Origin: JANXQG01 sp037147235
Lineage (GTDB): Bacteria; Planctomycetota; Planctomycetia; Pirellulales; Thermoguttaceae
Reading direction: 5' to 3'
DNA: 11,410 nucleotides
Assembly (NCBI GenBank): GCA_037147235.1
Contig: JBAWVO010000215.1
Coordinates: 1 to 11,410, forward strand
This document shows, piece by piece, positions 1 through 6,090 of the stretch. The translations under genes and the position numbers were made by a program. Position 1 is the stretch's first letter. The number at the start of each line of letters is the position of its first letter. The notes below the pieces were generated by a model that had not been told where the DNA came from, made no database searches, and saw only the letters and a list, made by a program, of their open reading frames with translations.

Positions 1-48
1 CCCCCCCCCGCCACCCCGGCTAGAGTCTGCAACGCCGTTGGCGTAAAA

Positions 49-82
49 TGGTAGGGTGGGGAGAGTGAAACGAGCCCCACCA
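49..82. repeat. Palindromic repeat upstream of mdh
   Basis: An inverted repeat with 7-base arms (GGTGGGG at 55-61 and CCCCACC at 75-81) encloses a 13-base loop. The wider sequence, TGGTAGGGTGGG followed by CGAGCCCCACC, resembles a dispersed palindromic repeat I recall from planctomycete genomes. It lies between the window edge and the mdh ribosome binding site. There is no T-run after it, so it is not a convincing terminator. Family membership is from memory; the inverted repeat itself is seen. Confidence 0.55.
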
Positions 83-98
83 ATTTCTCTTTTCCCCT

Positions 99-103
99 AG
101 GAG
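99..103 (+). promoter_or_regulatory. Shine-Dalgarno site of mdh
   Basis: AGGAG lies six bases before the ATG at 110. This fixes the mdh start. Confidence 0.8.
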
Positions 104-109
104 TCTGCA

Positions 110-1060
110 ATGAAACGCGCGAAAATTACAATCGTTGGGGCAGGTAATGTCGGGGCGACGACCGCCTACGGGTGTGCGGCTGCCGAATTGGGCGATGTGG
201 TGCTTCTGGACATTCCCCTGACCGAGAACATGCCCAAGGGCAAGGCGATGGATCTTTTCCAGGCCGGCCCGATCATGGATTTTGACGCCCGCATCACCGG
301 CACAACGAGCTACGCCGACACGGTCGGCAGCGACGTGGTGGTGATCACGGCCGGCATCCCACGCAAGCCGGGCATGAGCCGCGACGATCTCCTGAACACG
401 AACGCCCGCATCGTGGCCGCCGTCTCCGAAGAGATCCGCCGGAGTAGCCCCGACGCGATCGTGATCGTGGTCAGCAACCCTTTGGACGCCATGGTGCAAA
501 GGGCCTGGCAGGTGACCGGTTTTCCGCCGCAGCGGGTATTGGGGCAGGCGGGCGTGCTCGATACGGCCCGCTTCCGCGCGTTCGTGGCGATGGAACTCAA
601 CGTCAGCGTGGAAGACGTCTCGGCGATGTTGCTCGGCGGGCATGGAGACACGATGGTGCCGCTAGTCCGTTGCGCATCGGTGGGCGGCATCCCCGTCACC
701 GACCTCATCGCACCCGACCGGCTCGAGCAGATCCTCCAGCGCACCCGGGACGGCGGCGCCGAGATTGTTTCTTTGTTGAAGACCGGCAGCGCCTACTACG
801 CCCCGGCCGCCGCCAGCGTGCAGATGGTCGAGGCGATCGTCCGCGATAAGAAGCGTCTGATCCCCTGCGCCGCGTATTGCGACAAGGAATACGACGTCGG
901 CGGTTTCTATGTCGGTGTGCCGGTGATTTTGGGTGCCGCGGGCGTGGAGCGGATCATCGAGTTGCCGCTCTCGGCAAGCGAGCGGGCCGCTTTCCAGAAG
1001 AGCGTCGACGCCGTCAAGGGGCTTGTGGAGACGATGGGGCGTGCTTTTGTAGCCCCGTGA
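110..1060 (+). CDS. mdh: Malate dehydrogenase, LDH-like type
   Basis: NAD-dependent malate dehydrogenase that interconverts malate and oxaloacetate in the cytoplasm as part of the TCA cycle. The 316-residue length is normal for the LDH-like MDH group. The Rossmann glycine motif GAGNVG is at residues 10-15, with D34 at the end of strand 2 to bind the NAD ribose. The mobile loop reads AGIPRKPGMSR: R85 falls at the position that is Gln in lactate dehydrogenase and Arg in malate dehydrogenase, and R91 is the second substrate arginine. SNPLD (122-126), the catalytic pair D151 and H178 (in GGHGD), and R154 are all present. The start is supported by AGGAG six bases upstream. The gene runs towards the isomerase on the other strand and is not part of the flagellar unit. 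The product call is firm. Confidence 0.97.
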   Translation: MKRAKITIVGAGNVGATTAYGCAAAELGDVVLLDIPLTENMPKGKAMDLFQAGPIMDFDARITGTTSYADTVGSDVVVITAGIPRKPGMSRDDLLNTNARIVAAVSEEIRRSSPDAIVIVVSNPLDAMVQRAWQVTGFPPQRVLGQAGVLDTARFRAFVAMELNVSVEDVSAMLLGGHGDTMVPLVRCASVGGIPVTDLIAPDRLEQILQRTRDGGAEIVSLLKTGSAYYAPAAASVQMVEAIVRDKKRLIPCAAYCDKEYDVGGFYVGVPVILGAAGVERIIELPLSASERAAFQKSVDAVKGLVETMGRAFVAP

Positions 1061-1066
1061 AACGGG

Positions 1067-1144
1067 ATGGAAACGACACCTTGGGAGCAAATTCGGGCGG
1101 ATGCCTTGCGCCGAGTGGGGGTGGAGCAGAATGCTACCCATTGA
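1067..1144 (+). CDS. Possible 25-residue antitoxin remnant or leader peptide
   Basis: A short reading frame starts seven bases after the mdh stop (METTPWEQIRADALRRVGVE, then five more residues) and ends at TGA 1142-1144. Its end overlaps by 14 bases the ATG (1131) of the ParE-like fragment. A start of the second gene inside the end of the first is typical of toxin-antitoxin pairs, which is the only reason to list it. It is in the same frame as mdh, beyond the mdh stop, and I see no clear ribosome binding site. It matches no family I can name. It could be an antitoxin remnant, a leader, or chance. Confidence 0.2.
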   Translation: METTPWEQIRADALRRVGVEQNATH

Positions 1145-1256
1145 TTTTTTGCCTGGCGCACGTCGCGATTTCGACGATTCGCTTGACTGGTACGCCGAGC
1201 GGAGCAGGCAGCCCTCCGTGCGTTTTGCGGGTGCATTCCTGCTCCTGGTCGCATAG
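1131..1256 (+). pseudogene. Truncated ParE/RelE-family toxin, N-terminal part only
   Basis: The 41-residue frame begins MLPIDFLPGARRDFDDSL and continues DWYAERSRQPSVRFAGAF. This matches the usual N-terminus of ParE/RelE-superfamily toxins: a short strand, an Asp-rich first helix ending in D-W-Y, then a helix with R-F. Such toxins are about 90-105 residues, so more than half is missing. The likeness ends near residue 36, and the stop TAG (1254-1256) lies in the centre of a palindrome, GGTCGC-ATA-GCGACC (1247-1261), which opens a repeat cluster. I find no C-terminal toxin half past the repeats (1433-1503). Inference: a toxin gene was broken by repeat insertion or by a deletion ending at the repeats. 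The fragment should be inactive. Family assignment rests on one short segment. Confidence 0.5.
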
Positions 1257-1432
1257 CGACCGCCGATGGTAGCCGTGGGTTTTAACCCACGGACTCGGAG
1301 CGGCATGCAAACATTGCGTCGCGTAGCGACGCCTGAATGTTTTCAATCGTCGCTACGCGACGAACGGGTGACGGAATGCCTCAGACCGTGGGTTAAAACC
1401 CACGGCTACCCTCAGGGCGTCGCTACGCGACG
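1247..1432. repeat. Symmetric cluster of palindromic repeats (REP/BIME-like)
   Basis: Two kinds of palindrome alternate. The longer kind, a 25-base unit built on CCGTGGGTT and AACCCACGG, occurs at 1268-1292 and, as an exact reverse complement, at 1386-1410. The shorter kind, GTCGC-3 bases-GCGAC, occurs at 1247-1261, 1316-1332, 1348-1362 and 1418-1432. The order is short-long-short, short-long-short, almost a mirror image about position 1340: the inner spacers are both 23 bases and the outer ones 6 and 7. The rest of the gap to the isomerase stop (1433-1503) shows nothing I can name. The make-up resembles REP/BIME elements moved by RAYT transposases, or a small non-autonomous element with 25-base terminal inverted repeats. 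No transposase is present and I see no target duplication. Confidence 0.85.
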
Positions 1433-1503
1433 AGTGGCAGATTTCTACCAAGAATAAAACCGACCGATCCACCGATACCAATTGTCCGCCCACCAAGCTA
1501 CCC

Positions 1504-2352
1504 TTACCCCCGCACGATCTGCCGCAGGAAATCGACGCTCTTGCGGGTGTTCTCGTCGGAACCGTGGCATTCGATCGATGCGGCGCCGTCCCAGGCGGTT
1601 TCCTGTAGGTAAGCGATAACCGCCTTGATGTTTTGGGCATTCACGCCGCCGCCAACCGGCACCTCCGACGAGCCGATGCCCGTCTCTTCGCCGCGGACGG
1701 TAGCCGCCAGCGCAGGCGAGACGTCCTTGATGTGGCAGTGGGCCAGGTACTTGCGGAGGGCTTTGCAGAAGTCGAGCGGATCTTTGCCGGCAATGAACGT
1801 GTTCCCCGTGTCAAAGTTGAAGCGGAGATACTGCGAGTCGAAATATTCAAACAGCCGCGTCATGAATTCGAGGTTGCTCGTATAAGGCCCGTGCGTCTCG
1901 ACATTGATGATCACGTCGTAGTCCTCGGCCCAGGAGAGGCACTGGCGGTAATTGTCGCAGGTAATGCGGAAGACCTCTTCCAACGACATCCCCGGCGTCT
2001 CGAAGGCCCCGTCAACCGTATCGACCATCGGGCAGCCGAGTTCGGCCGCAAAACGGATCGTCTGCTGCACGTATTGCACGCCGAAGGCCGAGCCGCTCGG
2101 GCCCATCATGGGGTAGGAGCCGTCGATCTGCGTGACGCCCAGGTCAAGTTTCTCCAGATACTTTCGCAGTGCCCGGGGATTGGATTGCAGCGAAATGCCC
2201 GGATCGTAGCCTAGTGCCTGGATGAAGTTCTGGCCGTGGACCACGGCAAATTCAAGGTGTCGCACGCCCAAGGCGGCGATCTTTTGGCAAGCGGTCTCGA
2301 AACTCTGGCTCAAGGGGCGATAATTATCGGTGTGAATACCAATCTGGATCAT
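1504..2352 (-). CDS. Sugar phosphate isomerase/epimerase family protein (TIM barrel)
   Basis: A 282-residue protein of the xylose isomerase-like TIM-barrel family (AP endonuclease 2 fold), which includes sugar and keto-sugar epimerases and inosose-metabolising enzymes. The expected metal ligands are in order at the ends of barrel strands: E152 in NVETHGPYT, D181 in FNFDTGNTF, H207 in HCHIKD and E261 in ASIECHG. The first strand is IGIHTDNY. There is no signal peptide, so it is probably cytoplasmic. GGAG lies seven bases before the ATG, supporting this start. It is on the same strand as the flagellar genes but lies 249 bases past flhB beyond a long inverted repeat, so it is probably a separate unit. 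The substrate cannot be told from sequence; a role in carbohydrate breakdown is inference. Confidence 0.85.
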   Translation of the reverse strand: MIQIGIHTDNYRPLSQSFETACQKIAALGVRHLEFAVVHGQNFIQALGYDPGISLQSNPRALRKYLEKLDLGVTQIDGSYPMMGPSGSAFGVQYVQQTIRFAAELGCPMVDTVDGAFETPGMSLEEVFRITCDNYRQCLSWAEDYDVIINVETHGPYTSNLEFMTRLFEYFDSQYLRFNFDTGNTFIAGKDPLDFCKALRKYLAHCHIKDVSPALAATVRGEETGIGSSEVPVGGGVNAQNIKAVIAYLQETAWDGAASIECHGSDENTRKSVDFLRQIVRG

Positions 2353-2497
2353 GGCGTGGCTCCGGGAAAGGGGATTTGAACGTGGAAAGTTGTTTGCATG
2401 GGTTGAAAACGGTCGGGAATTTTGGATCCCGCGAAACGCCCCCCGATATTACCGCAAACGCCGATCGCGGTCAAGAACCCGGGGCATTGTTGTGGCC

Positions 2498-2584
2498 GGT
2501 CTCTGACCGAGCCACTTCGCCGACCGAAGGTCTCCCCTTCACTGGGAGACCTTCGGTCGTTCGTTTCGGCGGGGTCAGGAGACC
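2498..2584. repeat. Long imperfect inverted repeat after flhB
   Basis: The core is a perfect 16-base stem (2521-2536 with 2544-2559, arms CGACCGAAGGTCTCCC and its complement) around a 7-base loop. The outer arms extend the pairing imperfectly to GGTCTC at 2498 and GAGACC at 2584, about 40 bases each. It starts 17 bases past the flhB stop. It could act as a transcription terminator or an mRNA 3' barrier for the flagellar operon, but no T-run follows on the minus strand, so it is better seen as a dispersed palindromic repeat with possible 3'-end function. Between it and the isomerase start (2353-2497) I see only a weak small inverted repeat at 2414-2431. Confidence 0.8.
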
Positions 2585-2601
2585 CGCGCCGAACCCCGAA
2601 C

Positions 2602-3687
2602 CTAGACCTTCTTATCCGGCGTTGGGATTTTCTTTCCCTTAAGCTGATAGACGTAGGCCAGCACCTCGGCCACGGCGGCAAAACGGTCTTGCGGAATGGG
2701 GTGGTCGATCTCGACTTCGCGATACAATGCCTGGGCTAACGGCTTGCGTTCGAGGATGGGGATGCCGTGTTCGAGAGCCAGCTTGCGGATCCGCGCCGCG
2801 ATCAGGCCGGCCCCCTTGGCCACCACGATCGGCGAGGCCATCTTTTCGGGGTCGTATTGGATGGCGATGGCCAATTCGGTGGGGTTGGTGATCACGGCGT
2901 CGGCCTTGGGCACCGCGGAAGAAATACGATGCATGGCCAGCTCGCGCTGGACCTGCTTCCGCCGCGCAACCATCTGCGGATTGGCTTCCAGATTCTTCAT
3001 TTCCTCGCGGACCTCCTGCGAGGTCATGCGCAGGTCGCGCTCCTGTTTCCACCATTGAAAGCCGTAGTCCAATACCGCCAACAGCAGCAAGGCCATGGCA
3101 ATCTTCATGCTCGTCCAAATCAAGATCTCCGGGAGAAATTTGGCGATATCGGGCGTCGTCATCACGGTTAGGCCAAGAATCTTTTCTCGCTGGCTATAGA
3201 GACTGGCATACGCCACGCCCGCCACCAGCGCCATCTTCAAAAGCCCCATCACCAGCCGCACCAGGTTGGAAAGCGAGAAGATCCGACCCAAGCCTTGCAA
3301 AGGGTCCAGCCGCGTCAGGTCGGGAGACAGCTTCTCCGGCAAAAAGAGCAAGCCGACTTGCAGGAAGTTCGCCGCAATGCCCGTGAATACGAGCAGCCCG
3401 AAGATCGGCAGCATGGAGTAAGCCAGCGCATAAGCCACGCGCTGCAAGTGGGTGACGAAGAACTGCGGGTCGGCGATGAGCCAAGGTTCACCGCCTAGTT
3501 GTTCGGTGACGTAGCGAGCGAGCATTTCGACGACGGGTCCGCCCATCCATAAGAGGGCTGCCAGTCCGACCAACAGCAAGGCGGCGGAGGCAAGATCCTG
3601 GCTCTTGGCCACCTGGCCTTCTTCCCGCGCCTGTTGCCGGCGGTGCGGAGTTGCATCCTGGGTTTTGTCGCCGTCGTTTTCCGCCAT
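2602..3687 (-). CDS. flhB: Flagellar export gate protein FlhB
   Basis: Membrane component of the flagellar type III export gate and the switch that changes substrate class from rod/hook to filament proteins. At 361 residues it is close to the family norm. The N-terminus DKTQDATPHRRQQAREEGQV is the typical start (family form: EKTEpPTpkRlreAReeGqv). Hydrophobic segments lie near residues 34-50, 86-112, 143-164 and 188-210. The cytoplasmic domain carries the autocleavage motif N268-P269-T270-E271 followed by a β-strand, so self-cleavage after N268 is expected. There is no clear Shine-Dalgarno before the ATG; the start is set by homology. It is the last flagellar gene here, separated from fliR by 136 bases of repeats. 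flhA, a common downstream neighbour, is absent. Confidence 0.96.
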   Translation of the reverse strand: MAENDGDKTQDATPHRRQQAREEGQVAKSQDLASAALLLVGLAALLWMGGPVVEMLARYVTEQLGGEPWLIADPQFFVTHLQRVAYALAYSMLPIFGLLVFTGIAANFLQVGLLFLPEKLSPDLTRLDPLQGLGRIFSLSNLVRLVMGLLKMALVAGVAYASLYSQREKILGLTVMTTPDIAKFLPEILIWTSMKIAMALLLLAVLDYGFQWWKQERDLRMTSQEVREEMKNLEANPQMVARRKQVQRELAMHRISSAVPKADAVITNPTELAIAIQYDPEKMASPIVVAKGAGLIAARIRKLALEHGIPILERKPLAQALYREVEIDHPIPQDRFAAVAEVLAYVYQLKGKKIPTPDKKV

Positions 3688-3700
3688 GCCGAAAGTTCTG

Positions 3701-3820
3701 TGCTAGGGAACACAACCCCGTTGGGGTAGGGCCTCGTTTTCGCCAGTTCCCAGGGTAGCCGCTGCTGCGGCAACCCTGGGCTAGAGGACACGCACCCCGT
3801 TGGGGTTGAGCCTCGTTGAT
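3701..3820. repeat. Repeat array between fliR and flhB
   Basis: Two similar units, near 3701-3740 and 3778-3820, share an ACCCCGTTGGGGT palindrome followed by GCCTCGTT. Between them is a hairpin, CCCAGGGT (3749-3756) with ACCCTGGG (3773-3780), holding an inner stem GCCGC/GCGGC around TGCT. I recognise the combination from memory as a dispersed planctomycete repeat. The array fills nearly the whole gap, from just before the fliR stop (3824) to close to the flhB start (3687). It would put strong RNA structure in the operon transcript next to the flhB start. Confidence 0.75.
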
Positions 3821-3823
3821 TCC

Positions 3824-4660
3824 CTACGGGGAACGTAACGGGATCCGCAAGGTTTGGAAGAGAATCTGCAACGTCGGTGGGACTTGATCCTGGAAAACCA
3901 GCAAGGCCGCTCCGAGAGAAAAGAAAAACACACCGAACGTGATCATGGCGTTCATTCCGAATCCGATGACCATGACATTCAACTGCGGCAGCGTGCGGCT
4001 GATCAGACCCAGCACCAGCGTGGCCAGCAGCACGGCGGTTACCACCGGTGCCGCGGCGCGGATCGCCACGTGAAAACTCTGCGTGATCAAGACCAGAAAC
4101 ATTTCGACCAGCGACGCGAGCATTTCGGGGCCTGAACTGCCGGTGCCCGTGCCGAGAAACATCGCCACTCCTCCCCCGGGTGGGATGACGCTGAACGTGT
4201 CGAGCAGGCCGCCCAGAAGGATGCGATGCCCACCCATGATCATGAACAGGGCCGCGCTGAGCAGGCTCAGCATCTGCGAGAAGAGCGGCACGTTGGTCGA
4301 GGTCGTGGGATCGAAGACGTCGGCGAGCGAGAGTCCGCCGACGCGGCTCATCATGTCGCCCGCCATCTGGATCCCGCCCAGCAAAATCGAAATTCCCATC
4401 CCCAGGATCAGGCCGATCATCAGTTCGCCACCGATGATCAGCACATAAACCAGCAAACTGCCGGGGTAGGGCAGGGTGGCAAACCACTGGCTCGGCATGA
4501 TCAATACCGCCAAGGCCAGCGAGACCAAGGCGCGAACCATGGCCGGGGCTTCCTTGGCACCGAAAATCGGCGACGAGATCAGCAATCCGCTGATCCGCGT
4601 CAACACTAAGGTGAAGATCAGAAACTTCTCAACATTGAGCAGGGCCAGCGGGTTTATCAT
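3824..4660 (-). CDS. fliR: Flagellar export gate protein FliR
   Basis: Integral membrane protein of the FliP-FliQ-FliR export gate. The 278 residues hold about six hydrophobic segments, near 12-32, 42-56, 67-100, 129-152, 180-220 and 228-256. Family features are the early TRISGLLISSPIFG stretch (21-34), the GEL..G...G cluster around 78-91, DMMSRVGGLSLADVFDP (102-118) and SRTLPQLNVMVIGFG (221-235), which is the most typical. The C-terminus ends in LRIPLRSP, read just up to the neighbouring repeat. The ATG has only a weak ribosome binding site. It lies 265 bases from fliQ, unusually far for genes that are often adjacent or overlapping, because a tandem repeat lies between them. Confidence 0.95.
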   Translation of the reverse strand: MINPLALLNVEKFLIFTLVLTRISGLLISSPIFGAKEAPAMVRALVSLALAVLIMPSQWFATLPYPGSLLVYVLIIGGELMIGLILGMGISILLGGIQMAGDMMSRVGGLSLADVFDPTTSTNVPLFSQMLSLLSAALFMIMGGHRILLGGLLDTFSVIPPGGGVAMFLGTGTGSSGPEMLASLVEMFLVLITQSFHVAIRAAAPVVTAVLLATLVLGLISRTLPQLNVMVIGFGMNAMITFGVFFFSLGAALLVFQDQVPPTLQILFQTLRIPLRSP

Positions 4661-4692
4661 CGCTCAAACCGGATTGCGTGATTCAAGGAGCA

Positions 4693-4857
4693 CGGGCTTC
4701 CAGCCCGTGGAATTCGATACGGGCAAGATGCCCGTACCACGGTGGCGCGGGCTTCCAGCCCGTGAAATTCGATACGGGCAAGATGCCCGTACCACGGTGG
4801 CGCGGGCTTCCAGCCCGTGGAATTCGACACGGGCAAGATGCCCGTACCACGGTGGCG
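4693..4857. repeat. Three tandem 55-base repeats between fliQ and fliR
   Basis: CGGGCTTCCAGCCCGTG recurs at 4693, 4748 and 4803, an exact period of 55 bases. Each unit has two hairpins: GGGCT-TCC-AGCCC and ACGGGC-AAGAT-GCCCGT. The units are nearly identical; the differences I see are G to A after the first hairpin of unit 2 and T to C before the second hairpin of unit 3. The flanks (4661-4692 and 4858-4925) show nothing else. I recognise the unit from memory as a common planctomycete repeat. It separates two genes that are usually close together. Confidence 0.93.
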
Positions 4858-4925
4858 TCCGTCTGCCAGAAAATCTTGCCACACACAGGAATACCGTGCG
4901 CCGAGACAACTCACCAAGAAAACCA

Positions 4926-5204
4926 TTAAAATCTCCCCGGGATGCCCGCAATCAGCTCGGTCGTGTACTGCATCATCTGGCTCAGCAGCCAGGGCAACGT
5001 GAAGCTCAAGACCAGGATCATGATTGCCAGCTTGGGCACAAAGGCCACCGTTTGTTCCTGAATCTGCGTCACCGCCTGGAGCAAGCCGATCACCAGACCC
5101 ACGACCATCCCCGACAGGAGCACCGGGGCCGAAATCAAGAGGCTCATCCAGATCGCTTCGCGACCGAGTCCGATAGCCAGTTCCGATAAGGAGTCGGGGG
5201 TCAT
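4926..5204 (-). CDS. fliQ: Flagellar export gate protein FliQ
   Basis: Small two-helix membrane protein that wraps the FliP-FliR core of the export gate in several copies. The 92 residues match the usual length of about 89. The first hydrophobic helix spans about 17-43 and the second about 58-78. The motif LLQAVTQIQEQTVAFVPKL (41-59), joining the helices, is the family signature. The start is one base after the fliP stop, and GAGG inside the end of fliP (in GGTGAGGT, 5208-5215) serves as its ribosome binding site, so translation is probably coupled to fliP. Identification is firm. Confidence 0.96.
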   Translation of the reverse strand: MTPDSLSELAIGLGREAIWMSLLISAPVLLSGMVVGLVIGLLQAVTQIQEQTVAFVPKLAIMILVLSFTLPWLLSQMMQYTTELIAGIPGRF

Positions 5205-5205
5205 G

Positions 5206-6090
5206 TTACCTCACCACCTGAAAGCTCTGCATCAACATTCCAATCACCAGATGCCATCCGTCGACCAGTACGAACAACAAGATCTTGAACGGTAGCGAAA
5301 TCAACGTGGGGGGCAGCATGAGCATGCCCATCGATACCATCACGCTGGCAATCACCATGTCGAGAATCAGAAACGGCAGATAGATCTGGAATCCGATGAG
5401 GAAGGCCGTTTTCAATTCGCTGAGCATGTAGGCAGGCAAGAGGACCGTCATCGGCACGTCGTCATATTTGGTCGGGGCCGGCTCGGTCGACGCATATTTC
5501 CAAAACAACAGCACATCCTCGGTGTTGCCGGTCCGCTCGATCTGCGCGCTCATGAATTGGCGGATCGGACCCGCACCCAGGGTCCAGGCCTGCTCCAGGC
5601 CGATCTGCTTGTTCGTATAAGGAACGATCGATTGCTCATAGACCTGCTTCCAAGTGGGGGCCATGATTAGCAGCGTAATGAACATGGCCAGCGAGGTAAT
5701 CACCTGGTTCGGCGGAAGCTGTTGGGTGCCCATCGCCTGTCGCAACATGCTCAGCACCACCACCACGCGGACGAAACAGGTCGTCATCAACAGGATCGCC
5801 GGCGCCAAGCTCAGCACCGTCAGCAACAGCATCACCTGGATCGTCGAACTGAGTCCCTCCGGGCTGACCCACTTTTCCGGACCGGCGGTCAAATCCTGCG
5901 GCACATTGATCGCCAGCGGCCGGCTGCCCGCATCCTCGCCCCAAGCCGCCGTGGGAACCATCGAACCGACAAAAACCAGCGCCAACAAAAGCAGCTTCAC
6001 TAGACCAATCCCTCGCCCCGCAGTCTCCGTCCGGCAATTTTCAATTTTCAATTTGCAATTTGCAATTTTCAATTCTTCTCGCTCAGGCAT
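5206..6090 (-). CDS. fliP: Flagellar export gate protein FliP with repeat-bearing N-terminus
   Basis: Core pore protein of the flagellar export gate. The strongest family motifs are TTCFVRVVVVLSMLRQAMGT (103-122), followed by QQLPPNQV, and LPAYMLSELKTAFLIGFQIY (218-237). Hydrophobic segments lie near 83-117, 131-145, 226-257 and 267-289. As given, the protein is 294 residues. The ATG overlaps the fliO stop by eight bases and has a strong GGAGG six bases upstream (6097-6101). Residues 7-19 are encoded by a heptanucleotide repeat and read LKIANCKLKIENC, unlike any FliP. A GTG at 5998-6000 (codon 31), with GAGGG upstream, would give 264 residues opening with a clean signal peptide, VKLLLLALVFVGSM then TAAWG. 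Family identity is firm; which start is used is not. Confidence 0.96.
   Translation of the reverse strand: MPEREELKIANCKLKIENCRTETAGRGIGLVKLLLLALVFVGSMVPTAAWGEDAGSRPLAINVPQDLTAGPEKWVSPEGLSSTIQVMLLLTVLSLAPAILLMTTCFVRVVVVLSMLRQAMGTQQLPPNQVITSLAMFITLLIMAPTWKQVYEQSIVPYTNKQIGLEQAWTLGAGPIRQFMSAQIERTGNTEDVLLFWKYASTEPAPTKYDDVPMTVLLPAYMLSELKTAFLIGFQIYLPFLILDMVIASVMVSMGMLMLPPTLISLPFKILLFVLVDGWHLVIGMLMQSFQVVR
6034..6073 (-). repeat. Heptanucleotide tandem repeat inside the fliP leader
   Basis: On the minus strand five full heptamers (ATTGAAA or ATTGCAA) follow each other from 6073 to 6039, then a partial ATTGC. The order is GAA, GCA, GCA, GAA, GAA at the variable positions. It sits after codon 5 of fliP if translation begins at the ATG. 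The present copy number keeps the frame open into the conserved part; gain or loss of one unit would not. Confidence 0.9.

Noticed and set aside
44..49. TAAAAT as a -10 box for mdh
   Set aside because: No acceptable -35 box at the right distance, and it lies next to a dispersed repeat.
20..643. Minus-strand frame of 207 codons opposite mdh
   Set aside because: Antisense to mdh, His/Arg-rich, and no recognisable motif.
1054..1066. Small hairpin CCCGT-GAA-ACGGG at the mdh stop as a terminator
   Set aside because: Only a five-base stem with no T-run after it.
1433..1503. C-terminal half of the broken ParE-like toxin past the repeats
   Set aside because: No frame here gives the expected toxin C-terminus; the sequence runs into the isomerase stop without recognisable coding.
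3495..4487. 330-codon minus-strand frame across fliR and the fliR-flhB gap
   Set aside because: It is out of frame with FliR and FlhB, which show clear family motifs, and is Arg/His/Gly-rich as expected of a shadow frame in GC-rich DNA.
4693..4857. Regular repeats that could suggest a CRISPR array
   Set aside because: The 55-base units abut each other with no unique spacers, and each is made of two hairpins; there are no cas genes nearby.
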